The notes under the pieces were generated by a model. It was given only the letters and a program-made list of their open reading frames with translations. It was not told the origin of the DNA and ran no database searches. A stretch of 64,000 nucleotides of DNA, from contig CAUJGJ010000188.1 of assembly GCA_963170055.1 (NCBI GenBank), positions 1,155,171 through 1,219,170 of the forward strand, in the 5' to 3' direction. The DNA is from Halisarca cf. caerulea (lineage: Eukaryota; Porifera; Demospongiae; Chondrillida; Halisarcidae). Shown here piece after piece: positions 21,808 through 64,000 of this stretch (the first letter of the stretch is position 1; every line of letters starts with the position of its first letter). The translations under genes were made by a program, and so were the position numbers.

Positions 21808-23046
21808 CTGCAAAAAACACAGTTCATGCACATGTCATACAAACCACTCACAATATACCTATGTGTGTGCACCACATAATCTACGTAGGTACGTATATAC
21901 ATGTAGTGTTGTAATTATGGATACGTACATGAAAATACGTAGGTGCACACCCCAGTACTACTTTTTACAGAATTCCCTTGGGGTGGGAGCGATTAGGTAT
22001 TGATGAACTCAGAATAAACTATGTTAATTGGTAGTCAATAGATGAAAGAGTTCGGACAAGGTCCGGAGAAGGGAAAGAAATCTAGAGGGATAGGATTGTT
22101 GCTCCCCTATCCAACAGCCCTAAGTGTAACCTGTACATATATTACGATGTGATTGAGACTCATTGCTACATTGACTTACTATGATATGATAATACTGTAT
22201 AGTAGGAAATTTTTGCAAATGGCTCGGATCCATTTCACACATTTTGCAGAATAATCCCTAAAATTCACGAGGCCATTTTTACTTAGGTGGTGTAGAGTGT
22301 CTATGGGTGGTGGTAGGAAAGTAGCTTTCACGTGCATTGTGTGAACGTAGTGGCTCAAGGCAGAGACGTTTACACCATTGAGATTCGGAAGCTGTTCATT
22401 CCAGTAGCTCTTCCCTCACAAGACCAGCCATCCTACACAACAAGTTTATCTGTTGTGTGTGCATCCTTCAAGGTTGAGAGTTACAGATTCAAGGTTACTT
22501 TTGCTTTCTAATGGCCGTCAAACTTCGGGAGTGTACGCTCCTCCTAAATCGTCTTGTTTGAAGAACTTGAAAGGAGTTGCATAACACGACTAGCCTTTGA
22601 TATATTTGAATCGATTTACTAACAACAAAGTCTGACTGCTGCTAAACAAGATAACAATAATGTAGAGACCTAGCATGTACGTACTACCTGAGCCTGATGT
22701 AGCCGTGGATGCCTTAAGTCCTAAGATTTTGCAAATCAAAATTTCACAAATGCTGGGATATTCGTGAAATTATCACTCCGCCATAATTTTCCACTATATA
22801 TGGTAAAACTTTCAAACAGGATTCTCATGGAGCTCAGATCAATTGTACAGATTCAATTGTACAGAATCAATTATATACAGGGGGTTTCAGCCACGCAGGC
22901 CTTCATCAGCTGTAAGACTTACATCTGATGAAGGTGTATGTGAACAAAACGCACTGTACAAGTGATTTGTGCTACATGGAACTCTGTGGAAAAATCCTAA
23001 CAATGTATGTACACCAATCCATGAACACATGTATGTGTATGTATGA

Positions 23047-23058
23047 ACACACACACAT

Positions 23059-23136
<78 letters not shown>
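23047..23136. repeat. CA microsatellite
   Basis: Nearly uninterrupted CA run. Confidence 0.95.
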
Positions 23137-23137
<1 letters not shown>

Positions 23138-23709
23138 TATGAAATTGTTTTGCACATTCCACACTTTTAGGTGTCAAATGGATCAAAGAAGAGCAGGGGC
23201 TGGGACTGTTTTTAGCTTATTATTTATAATTTTTAGAATTTGCTTGATCTAATTTACTTAACTTAGGGTACAGTGATATTCTTCATGGTAATAGCTACCA
23301 GATGATATAAATTTTAGCATCACACCATGATTACAACATTGTCCATTCCACAATGAAAATTTGTATGGTGAAGTATAGGGAAATTCGCGTTAATGAAGAG
23401 TTGCGCAATTATCTATGCCTCGAGACCTTAGCTCAGGGCACTTCCGTGTGGGTAAGCCCCTTCCCATTGAATTGAGCCCCTCCCCAACGAGGTGTCATTT
23501 CTGTTGGACCTTCCAAAGCTAGCAAAAGGATACCCCTTTTTGGCGATCTTTATCGTTTGCGTTATCTGGCTTATATGGCTTCACGAATGCATTATCACGC
23601 ACACACACAATGTTGTAATCCCAATGTGACGCGAGCGTCAGGGAATCAACACAATTTCATATCAAAGGGATCCAAATACCTGTGCCCAGCACAAATACCT
23701 AGAACAATT

Positions 23710-23710
<1 letters not shown>

Positions 23711-23770
<60 letters not shown>
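23711..23770. repeat. CA microsatellite
   Basis: CA run of about 29 units. Confidence 0.95.
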
Positions 23771-23773
<3 letters not shown>

Positions 23774-23845
23774 CATGCATGCACATGTATACACAATGTC
23801 ATACATGCACATACTATAATCACCCATCCCCCCCACAAACACTGT

Positions 23846-23970
23846 GTTACATCTCCTCTGGTGGTGTCATATAAGGATGACTTCTAAGCAAGTTCACTTT
23901 TTACACTGGTCTTCTATTATTTGCTATGGTAACAGGATTGAAATACCCAATTTAAATAGCAATGGTGCAA
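23846..23970. repeat. CA-flanking repeat, copy 2
   Basis: TACATCTCCTCTGGTGGTGT to GCTATGGTAACAGGATTGAA, matching 21539-21660 in order and orientation. Confidence 0.7.
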
Positions 23971-24745
23971 AATGGAATGAAGTAGTAGGGTGCTTATGTT
24001 AAATTAATGTTTACTGATCACTGCACACTCATTCATTTGTATACACTGCCCAAGAAGAAAGAGAAGTATAATATTACGGATGTATTCGTGTAACCACACT
24101 CCCCACTCTGGCCGGTCTGCTGGTCTACTTTTTCTACCTGTTGGGTAGAATGAAATGTCATGCAGCCAGCTAGAAGAAGGGGCTGTGCATGAGACTGGGC
24201 AATACATGATTATGTGTGACAAATAGTGCATGCATATGCACAGAGCTATTGTATTGTGATGCATGCATTCACATTATGTCCATGTATCCATGAAAAGTGT
24301 TAGAGTATATAGACATTCAAATTCATAAGAAACAAAGTAATGCATATGCTTCACTCAACTAAGAAGGGAGTGAATGGATACATGTGGGTGGGACTGACTC
24401 AGTGCATGAGTGTCATTGTATCAGCTAGGCAAGGTCTGTGTAGATCAACCTATAGCAAGTGTTGTATGCATGTAACTGCCACACATGTGAAGCTGACTTC
24501 GTGTTGTATAGTAACACATCTTCATATCATATTCACGAACTTAAAAAAAATGTGATTGAGAAAAGTACATATTTTATTATCTTAGCAGTCACTCAAGGTG
24601 ATCAAGACCTTCTGTGGACAATTAATGGAGAGATTTCCAATGTCTATAGGGTAACCAGTGATAAGAAGCACCTCAGGGAAACACTATATATAATATTACG
24701 TATACTATTATTATTATACACATTGTCGTTGGCTGTCTTTCGCGC

Positions 24746-24754
24746 TCACGTGAC
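24746..24754. promoter_or_regulatory. E-box TCACGTGAC upstream of kinase
   Basis: The palindrome TCACGTGA lies 9 bp before the kinase ATG, and a TATA-like stretch (CTATATATAATATT) lies about 75 bp before it. bHLH-zip factors of the USF/TFE type bind such sites. Binding is inference. Confidence 0.4.
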
Positions 24755-24762
24755 AGGGAAGC

Positions 24763-25623
24763 ATGGCGCAGGCACACCCTGTGCCAGTGGCTAGGCTTTT
24801 CCCACCGAAACCTCCTGGTTTGACCATATGCATCGGAAAGGAGATAAATCGAGGAGCATGGGGAACTGTTTACGAAGGAAACTTGAATGGTCAACCCGTA
24901 GCCGTGAAGAAGATTCACAACGCCCTGTTGGAGGGAGCCGAAATAGAAGGAACCACCGAGAGTGTGTTAGAGGGCTTCCATCGTGAGTGTGTGCTTCTGG
25001 AGAAGGCGGATCACCGAAACGTCGTGAAGTTCTACGGTGCTTACTACGACCAAGCGACTGGCGAACCGATTCTCGTCATGGAAAGAATGAAAGAAAACCT
25101 CCGAGATTATTTGAAGCGTAAAAGAGGCAAAATCAGTCTCCAGGAAGCAATCGAAATATGTCTCTCCATCGCCAGAGCACTCCGTTACCTCCACTGCCTC
25201 CCTCAGCCAATCGTACACCGTGATCTAAACGACGAAAACATTATGATATCAGAAGATGGCACGGTGAAGATCGGGGATCTCGGACAGTCTCGCCTAAAAG
25301 AGCACAATGCTGTTTATTTTTATTCACTAGGACCTGGGGCCATCACATTTATGCCTCCGGAATCACTGAAGGAAGGGGCTCGGTACAATGAGAAGATTGA
25401 TACGTTTTCAGCTGGTGTTCTTATGCTGGAGGTGGCTACCCAACTTCCTCCAGTTGTTAAGCCAATCAACATTGGAGCAGTGAAGGAAGTTGTCCGACGC
25501 AAAGCTGATCTATCAAGATTGCCAGAGGATCATCCACTGAAGCCAATCGTGGTTCATTGTTTAGAAGATGACCCCAAGAAACGCAAAAGTACCACTTGGT
25601 TGTATGAACACTTGCATCGATTG
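24763..25623 (+). CDS. Protein kinase domain (TKL-like), first or only large exon
   Basis: The ATG at 24763 opens 287 codons covering a complete kinase fold. Gly loop NRGAWGTVYEG (residues 29-39), catalytic Lys in VAVKK (K49), helix-C Glu in FHREC (E75), catalytic loop VHRDLNDENIM (D154, N159), metal-binding DLG (D172) in place of DFG, MPPE (E200) in place of APE, DTFSAGVLMLEV and the C-lobe Arg in DDPKKRKS. All phosphotransfer residues are present, so activity is expected. Ser/Thr versus Tyr specificity is unclear because the HRDLN loop lacks the Lys typical of Ser/Thr kinases and the AAR of Tyr kinases. The N-terminus before the domain is only about 20 residues with no signal peptide, so it is likely cytoplasmic. 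A strong donor (gtgagt) after HLHRL at 25623 suggests more exons; reading through gives only 11 extra codons. Confidence 0.9.
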
Positions 25624-25761
25624 GTGAGTGACTGTGTGTACTTTCTTGTTTACATGTAGTGGCTGTGTATCTTGGAGTCTGCAAATTAAATTATTGTGCT
25701 ATTGCCTTAGTTATTGTTAATCTTTTGTGGTTGTGATTAGCATGGCTCTGAACATTGACAG

Positions 25762-25800
25762 ATGCAATTAAGGGATGAGAATGCTCTGTATGAGCATACC
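25762..25800 (+). CDS. Possible second kinase exon, start only
   Basis: After acceptor ATTGACAG the frame continues in phase 0 as MQLRDENALYEHT, a helix-like stretch. A mobile element begins at 25797, so the exon may have been cut by the insertion or may use a donor GTGTTT at 25801. Weakly supported. Confidence 0.3.
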
Positions 25801-26221
25801 GTGTTTGACCAAATGATAGCCTGGGCTTTTATTTCTTTCCTGACACTTTTGACGCGGCCATTAAATGAGCAGGGCTTTTATTTGAACTCAACAACTTTCT
25901 CAAGTCGTTTATTATGAACCATAGATAATTCTCCATAATATCATAACACATCAACAGGGCAGGTACCAGAACTTAATCGAATAAGAACCCATGGAACGGG
26001 GACATCTCACCACTTACAAGCAAAATCCAAAGTCTGTCCCGTCACAGAAGGATACTGTTGGAATCATTTGGTAGCGTCTACAGGGTAGTTTGGTATCTTT
26101 TGGTATCTTTATCCATATTATCAGACTAAATAATAGTAGAAGGACCTGGCCATTGTTTACTTAGTCTGCTTTTACCTCCGGCTATTAAATGAACCCGGCC
26201 TTTATACGGTCAAATATGGTA
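25797..26221. mobile_element. TACCGTATTTGAC-type MITE, copy 1
   Basis: Ends TACCGTGTTTGACCAAATGA and the complement TACCATATTTGACCGTATAA. Shares most of its length with 38248-38677 and in part with 34979-35098. No coding capacity. Confidence 0.75.
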
Positions 26222-26262
26222 TTCACTTTATAATAAGTGTAGAAGTCGGTATATGCTTCCCT

Positions 26263-26263
<1 letters not shown>

Positions 26264-26333
<70 letters not shown>

Positions 26334-26334
26334 A

Positions 26335-26372
<38 letters not shown>

Positions 26373-26390
26373 TTCACACACACGCACGCA

Positions 26391-26460
<70 letters not shown>

Positions 26461-26474
26461 TGCACACACACATA
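26264..26474. repeat. CA microsatellite
   Basis: Long CA tract with a few CACG and ATTC interruptions. Confidence 0.95.
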
Positions 26475-26735
26475 ATACACAACAGAATACTTTTTGTACT
26501 GTCCAATTATTTTATAACTAGTCTCCGCTGAGTCTGGCTTTTTACTGTTGTCGTAACAATTCTGAAGAATTTGTAAACAAATTCGGTTGTTTTTGTGCTA
26601 AATTTTGGACAATTCATTAGAGCTACTCAGATTTTGAACCAGAAATGGGATGTATGTCAGGAAAGGCATAACATGCACGAGGGTCCCAAGATTGCTTCAT
26701 TTTAGCTGCAGTTTTCTCTTTGGCGTCACAATAAC

Positions 26736-27108
26736 CAGGGATGTAGCCAGAAGAAAAATAAAGGGGGGGGGGGTCTAAAAGTCATGATCATGGACACATG
26801 GTGCACGTACAAAAATATATAGTGGTATCATGGACACATTGTACTATAATAGCCTTTACTTACTGTAGCTCATGGTATCAACACTGTGGCCACATGTATG
26901 CAAGGGAACACCATATTTAAATTAATTTTGTAATGGTGGTTTGGAAACTAGTGTGTCAGACAAGCTAGAAACGACTGAAAAGAACACAAAGTATGATGAA
27001 TGAGCGTTTGTCATGTGCTCTTAGTAGAACCACATGTACAAGGGATTAAAGGGATTTCTAATGAACGGGGTTTCCTGGCAACCAGGAAACAATGGAGCTA
27101 CGCCCCTG
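26736..27108. mobile_element. CAGGG..TAGCC mini-transposon with 5-bp target duplication
   Basis: Left end CAGGGATGTAGCCAG, right end complement CAGGGGCGTAGCTCC. The flanks are the direct repeat ATAAC at 26731-26735 and 27109-27113, so the element is complete. The inside begins with a G-run; no ORF. Same end type as 62205-62800. Confidence 0.75.
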
Positions 27109-27113
27109 ATAAC

Positions 27114-28145
27114 AAGTTGGCCACCCAATAATGTACTATATTTGAGTGAATTATTGCTATTGCCCCAGTCCTAGAGGCAAGTAACAAATTAGTTGACTTT
27201 TGTGGCAAGGTCAGCTAACAGGTGGTTGCCCTCGGTTTGTTTTTGACTCATGATTAGTTGTGTTTTGGATACCCATAAAAATTATTGGACACTATACAAA
27301 ATAATCTGTCACGCATTATTTGAACAAATCCATCCAAAACACACACAATGGATTTTGAGGCATAAACAATCTGACACTGATTAATTAGTTGATTAACAAT
27401 ATATTGTGCCACACTTTGGTGCTGTTCACTTGTTATGGGTACACAAAAGAGGAAAATCTAGCTAGAATCAGTCAAATTCAGCATGCTCATGTTCGTCCTT
27501 TTTGGAACCATTGGCAATCTCTTTAAATTCCGAGTAGATCCAATTACATACATACATTGCACAAGAATAGGACATTGTGCAAAATTAACTTGCAAATTCA
27601 GTGTTATTGTTATAAAGGCAATGAGAACGGTAGACGTAGCAGAGACCAGACAAAAATCGGAGAATTTCATATTTCCACTTTCCATCTCAGAGATAAAAGT
27701 ACAATAAATGTTAAATATCTACTGTGGAATGATCTACTAGGCAAAATACAAATAATAATACAGTGGAACCTCTATATTATGACACTCTGTGGACAGCAAA
27801 ATTGTGTAAGATTACCTTATAACCCCCTAAAAGTTGTCATGCATGTCATGAATTCGGCCAATTTCATCAGACTGCTGAGTAGAAGTGAAATGCGCTACCT
27901 TTCTGTGCACATCAAAAGTTTAGAGGTGGGCAACTAAGATTTTAAATAATAAAATTAAAATAGTCGCTTGTTCAGTGCTGAAAGTAGTGGTTTGATGTTT
28001 GGAAAGCAGATAATATTATGCTAAAAATTCAATCACTGTTTTTTAAGAACAGGCAAAGAGCTCCTCAAAGTTCCTGCAGACAATGTTTTGGGCAACAACG
28101 ATGTTGAATGGCTGTGTGTTGATGCATGAATGGCCACTAGAGTCA
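27114..28145. other. Region without recognised gene
   Basis: A Tigger-like end (CAGTGGAACCTCTATATTAT) begins at 27761 but no matching right end was found nearby. Short ORFs at 27458-27937 overlap each other on both strands and match no family known to me. Confidence 0.4.
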
Positions 28146-28154
28146 CATCCAACA

Positions 28155-28242
28155 TAGTCTGGCCTGCTACGACCGTCCCACATGCGCGCTGGGGGGGGGC
28201 ACCCCCGGCGCGTATGTGGGACGGTCGTAGCAGGTCAGACTA
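28155..28242. mobile_element. 88-bp hairpin mini-transposon with 9-bp target duplication
   Basis: Near-perfect palindrome with arms TAGTCTGGCCTGCTACGACC and the complement, loop G/C-run. The direct repeat CATCCAACA flanks it exactly (28146-28154 and 28243-28251). A 9-bp duplication suggests a Mutator-type transposase. Confidence 0.8.
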
Positions 28243-28507
28243 CATCCAACAATGATGGACATTTTGTTTCTGGCACTCCAGGAGACTGGGGTCTGCTAAC
28301 ATACTTCCATACCTGGTCATGCCTATGACTCAGACACAAATCGATACCGAACCATTTCATTTTTTACTGAAGGCATTTTGGCACTTTCAAAAGTGATGAT
28401 AAACCTTCAGGTGGACAAATTTTTGGACTGCCAGAAGGCGACCCTATATTATTTGTACTTTCACCGGAAGTGTCCGGAATGTCCGGAACAATGTCTATAT
28501 ATATATA

Positions 28508-29071
28508 AAGGGTGTATAAAAACCATTTAAAATGGTAAAAGGATGTAGGATTGACACAGGAACGTGCAAAAAGGCATTATCAAAAAGGATTCTCCAAAAA
28601 CACTTGGAACAAGGGTATGTTGCAAAACCGGTACAGGGCTAGGTGGGCAAAGGGCAAGACAGGCATAGGGCTAGACTAGCATAGGGCTACACATACATGA
28701 GGCTAGATGGGTATAGGGCTAGACAGAGTTTAGTTGGACTGAGTGCACACTGTGCAAATTCCTACATCCCGCACGTGCAGCACATTATACAGTACATATG
28801 TGCTGCGGGATGTAGGAATTTGCACAGTGTGCACTCAGTCCAACTAAACTCTGTCTAGCCCTATACCCGTCTAGCCTCATGTATGTGTAGCCCTATGCTA
28901 GTCTAGCCCTATGCCTGTCTTGCCCTTTGCCCACCTAGCCCTGTACCGGTTTTGCAACATACCCTTGTTCCAAGTGTTTTTGGAGAATCCTTTTTGATAA
29001 TGCCTTTTTGCACGTTCCTGTATCAATCCTACATCCTTTTACCATTTTTAAATGGTTTTTAATACACCCTT
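28508..29071. repeat. 564-bp near-perfect palindrome
   Basis: Arms of about 270 bp run from AAGGGTGTATAAAAACCATT at the left to its complement at the right and meet around 28790 in a loop of about 30 bp near CATTATACAGTACATATG. Each arm holds a tandem array of about 20-bp units with GGGCTAGAC/GGGCTAGATGG. Relatives: 11466-11750, 18590-18660 and 57122-57300. Confidence 0.85.
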
Positions 29072-29334
29072 GTTCGTGCGGTTTTTCCTTTTAGCGAAAC
29101 GGTTGCTTGAATAGGTTTCCACTGCAGTTGAGAAGGAACACGATCAAATTTTGTAAGATAAAGAAAGTAGAATCTATGCAGTTACCTGACTAATATCAAT
29201 GTACTCATCTAGAAACGAATGCTCGAACAAAAAGAGCTAGCGCTGAAGTCGACGATCACTGATCGAAGTACAGACCTTGTGTACGTACGCGTACATCTAG
29301 TCTCGCATAGCCATTTCGCTGCATGATCCGAAAA

Positions 29335-29396
29335 TGGCTGATCCGGCGAATGTATGGGATTTGCCTATTAAATTTTTTCTTCCTTTAGAAGTGTAG
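29335..29396 (+). other. Short ORF, possible small exon
   Basis: ATG at 29335 begins MADPANVWDLPIKFFLPLEV and stops after 20 codons, with a pyrimidine-rich stretch ending TTTAG. It could be a relic; nothing more supports it. Confidence 0.15.
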
Positions 29397-29786
29397 GTGT
29401 TGCTTCAAAACCTACAAAAGGCACTTCACGCTAACAATCGGAGCTCACTGGCGAAAGATGAGACTTCTGGACCCTTCGTGGCGACCTGTAGCTCAGTTCG
29501 AAAAAACGACGAGAAGAATAAGAATAAGAATAATCTCAAAATGGTACTGGTGTTATGTAGCCATACATTTTCATCTAAAATTTCGAATTTCTCTAACGAA
29601 ATTGGCCTATGAAGGGTTTTAACAACTTCATCATATAGCTAGTGTGTCAAAAGGCACCAATATCACTTCTAAATGCTTCTAACTGTACTGTATCGCTAGT
29701 TTTCAGACGAAAACAAAATTTGCGCTAATGTATGGCGGCCATGTTTTTTCCGTGTCAATCCTACATATGGAGTACTACCGTACTCC

Positions 29787-29818
<32 letters not shown>

Positions 29819-29821
<3 letters not shown>

Positions 29822-30601
29822 TTGACTCTCGTTAGTAAGTACACCAGGGGACCTTCCAAAATAGTACTCCTTATCAGGAGTACTTGTTAACCAAAAGACC
29901 CATTTTTGACTTGTATATTAGGTACATAGCAGTATAATACACACTTAGTCTATAGAATATGTATATATTATAATTATTATAGTACAAAAATCAATAAAAT
30001 GTCAGCCCTACAAACTGTAACAAATTTTCAAGTCAAGGCAAACTATAAACGAATATGTTTAGCCTAGAATCTATTATATCTATCACCCTAGGTGGCATAT
30101 TGAGGCTCCTTGCCTGGCTAATCCACTTCAGCAGTGAGCCTTCAAGTTTTCGTGCACCTTGGCACGTAATCGTTTTCTTCAAGCTTCGAATTTAACTGTT
30201 CGAAGGCTTCCATGATCTTAGTCTTGTTCTTTACAATGGTGAAAAGGGTAGTCTTTGGCATATTGAAGCTATCGGCAATCTTCGTCTTCGTAGTCGTCTT
30301 CAGTTTGTCATTGGGTTCGACTGCCACAATAATCACTCTGTGTGCTTAGTGGAAACTGAAAGCTGAAAAACTACCAGCTGTGGCCCCTTGTACTTGTTAT
30401 CCGATGTAGTTATGTATAGAAGAAGCCTAGTAGGGGAACAATAATCTGTACATTTTATCAGATTATTCGTTTTATCCGTTTGCATACTAAGCGGAGTTCA
30501 TTTATATTTATTTATATGGGTTGTAAGCTGGGGTATTGAAACCTTGTGTGCGATATCCGATCTTACTCCTTAACCGAGTTCGTATTAATGAGAGTCAACT
30601 G
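29819..30601 (-). mobile_element. pogo/Tigger-like transposon remnant
   Basis: Ends CAGTTGACTCTCGTTAGTA and the complement CAGTTGACTCTCATTAATA, flanked by TA on both sides. The minus-strand ORF at 30142-30336 reads TKIADSFNMPKTTLFTIVKN and KTKIMEAFEQ, the DNA-binding helix-turn-helix of the CENP-B/pogo family. The rest of the transposase is missing. Transposes by TA insertion in this family. Confidence 0.75.
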
Positions 30602-30844
30602 TATATATATATAGTATGTAGATGTGTACATGTGGTTATGTTGAATAATTTAAAAAAAAAAAAATTATATATATATATATATATATAAACTCATGATCCA
30701 CTTTCACACCAGAAAATTGTACAGCGTATCAGTGTTTCTATTCAACAGTTTAATTCTTGGTGTATCTTAGGCAGTAGTACCATTCAGACTTTTTTTTTCT
30801 TGTAGTGTAGTTTAGTGAAGTGAATCTAAAAAGAAAAAAAAAAA

Positions 30845-31233
<389 letters not shown>

Positions 31234-31438
31234 TGGTTCCGGACATTCCGGACACTTCAATAATCTTCAATAACGTAGATCGCATACTAAAGTGAAGCAA
31301 AAGCCAGAATTTGAATTTTCTGTCTTTCTTGGCGAAGTAAGAGTACATATCAGTGAAATAAAGGTACGGAATGAGGTAACTTTGTCTAAGAATACAGGAA
31401 TTGACCCTCTATTCCACTTTACTAGTGACTCTCTTTGG

Positions 31439-31475
31439 TGACGTCACTTCTAATATCATGTGACAGTCATGTGAC
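31439..31475. promoter_or_regulatory. CRE and twin CATGTGAC sites upstream of gene 2
   Basis: A palindromic TGACGTCA (31439-31446) is followed by TCATGTGACAG and TCATGTGACA. They lie about 130-160 bp before the candidate ATG of gene 2. The E-box motif resembles the one before the kinase gene. No TATA box was seen. Confidence 0.35.
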
Positions 31476-31600
31476 AAAATGGCTACCAACTAGTTCTAGG
31501 CTAGTCTAAACTTTAATGGCTGGGAGCCAACGACAAACAGCCCATTGGCATAGTTTTCCGCATTTGTTGGCTTTATTGTAGGATAATACACTATTTCCAT

Positions 31601-63358
<31,758 letters not shown>

Positions 63359-64000
63359 GTAGGCTATTGTTTATTGCATGACACACACATTGTACATCAT
63401 CTGCAACATTCCTCTCAATTCTTCCCAAGCAAGGATAGTTTGACAGCTTCTGCTAAAGAGAATCTTACCTTACGTACATGTGTTTAACTATATTTGCAGA
63501 CAGTTTAGCTTTTTGTTTTTGTGTCATACACAGCATCATATGGTATGATAAAATCTTGGGTGCACATGAATGGTAGTATATAAGTGACACTGTGTTATGT
63601 TTAAAGCATAATGAACTACGTACGTTCCTATAGATCTATCATACCCATCCCTTCCCCCCACTTAAAACATCTTCCCACACCTATGGTTTTTGATTAGTAC
63701 AAGAGGAACATAGAAATCCCCTTTCTTGACCATGCCTTTTCAAACCTGACTGAAAGATTCTCACTACTGGCCACCACTGCATCATCTCTTCTGAACATTA
63801 TACCCCTTGCTACATTGCTCTTTGAGGTTACTAACACTTTTAGGTTGAGTGTTGGAACCTCATCACCATCTTCTCATCTTGGGTTGGTAGTAGTACTGTA
63901 GTAAGTCTTCTGCCTCATCTAGCCACCCTGGCTGTTGTTGCAGGCCCGTAGGCAGGTTTTTCAAAGAAAGGTGGACAATGGATCCATTGCACAACACCAC
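63359..64000. other. Intron after double exon, to window end
   Basis: Contains segments matching 42440-42680 and 57510-57610 and, at 63941, the left end of another CAGGCCCGTAGGCAGG element that runs off the window. No exon seen. Confidence 0.6.
63941..64000. mobile_element. Left end of a CAGGCC..TAGGC mini-transposon
   Basis: CAGGCCCGTAGGCAGGTTTT follows GCTGTTGTTG; the matching segment at 57600 continues past TTGTTG without the element. Confidence 0.6.

Larger units (their letters stand above)
22000..24450. other. Intergenic region with CA microsatellites
   Basis: No exon recognised. It holds a hairpin at 22902-22936 (CCTTCATCAGCTGTAAG / CTTACATCTGATGAAGG), CA runs at 23047-23136 and 23711-23770, and the second copy of the CA-flanking repeat at 23846-23970. 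Confidence 0.5.

Noticed and set aside
24459..24794. ORF of 111 codons overlapping the kinase start
   Set aside because: It ends inside the kinase in another frame, and its peptide resembles no family I know; an exon starting near 24590 is possible but unsupported.
27458..27937. Overlapping ORFs on both strands
   Set aside because: Three frames are open at the same place, there are no splice signals that fit, and no family is recognised.
28755..28830. Palindrome centre as a replication origin or terminator
   Set aside because: The symmetry is explained by the long foldback element; nothing points to an origin.
29480..29520. tRNA-like words TAGCTCAGT and GTTCGAAAA
   Set aside because: The two boxes are adjacent, not about 35-45 nt apart, and no cloverleaf arms are present.

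Overview
The window looks like AT-rich genomic DNA from an invertebrate animal. Genes are split by introns with GT...AG junctions, and most of the sequence is introns and intergenic DNA full of CA/GT and TA microsatellites, small inverted-repeat transposons and decayed transposon genes. No bacterial operons, tRNA, rRNA or CRISPR arrays were seen. The gene families (ankyrin-repeat proteins with ZU5 and death-fold domains, an expanded-type TKL kinase) fit a basal metazoan, most likely a demosponge. That placement is inference.

Layout, left to right on the + strand. (1) 844-17608: the 3' part of an ankyrin-repeat gene, 17 exons in the window. It runs as ankyrin exons, linker, ZU5-like domain, an unrecognised region, then a C-terminal death-fold (CARD-like) exon with a stop. 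Its 5' end is left of the window. Intron 2 holds a broken Harbinger-type transposon (3554-5602) with an opposing SAP-domain ORF. (2) 17609-24750: intergenic DNA with foldback elements, a dead copy of a double-ankyrin exon (18791-19023), a minus-strand ORF broken by a TGA, the 3' end of a LINE-like retroelement (minus), and an isolated minus-strand coiled-coil exon (21694-21807). (3) 24763-25623: a complete protein kinase domain in one exon, with a donor site right after it. (4) 25797-31500: transposon-rich DNA with a 9-bp-TSD mini-element, a 564-bp near-perfect palindrome, a pogo/Tigger-like remnant and a long TA/TCTA tract. (5) 31601-63358 and beyond: a second ankyrin gene with the same exon design as the first. 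Its introns are packed with elements, including two TTAA-flanked ones, two nested transposons and a Tc1-like element. Its 3' end is right of the window.

The two ankyrin genes are clearly related. Nearly all ankyrin exons are about 102 nt, start and end in phase 0, and encode one repeat; three double-length exons encode two. The exons can therefore be duplicated or lost without breaking frame, and the sequence shows this: an exon pair is repeated inside gene 1, and a dead double exon lies between the genes. Ankyrin plus ZU5 plus death-fold suggests a cytoplasmic adaptor or sensor of the innate-immune or apoptosis type, and the kinase beside it could act in signalling, but no link between them is shown by the sequence. 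All coordinates and translations were worked out by eye; splice sites are predictions.
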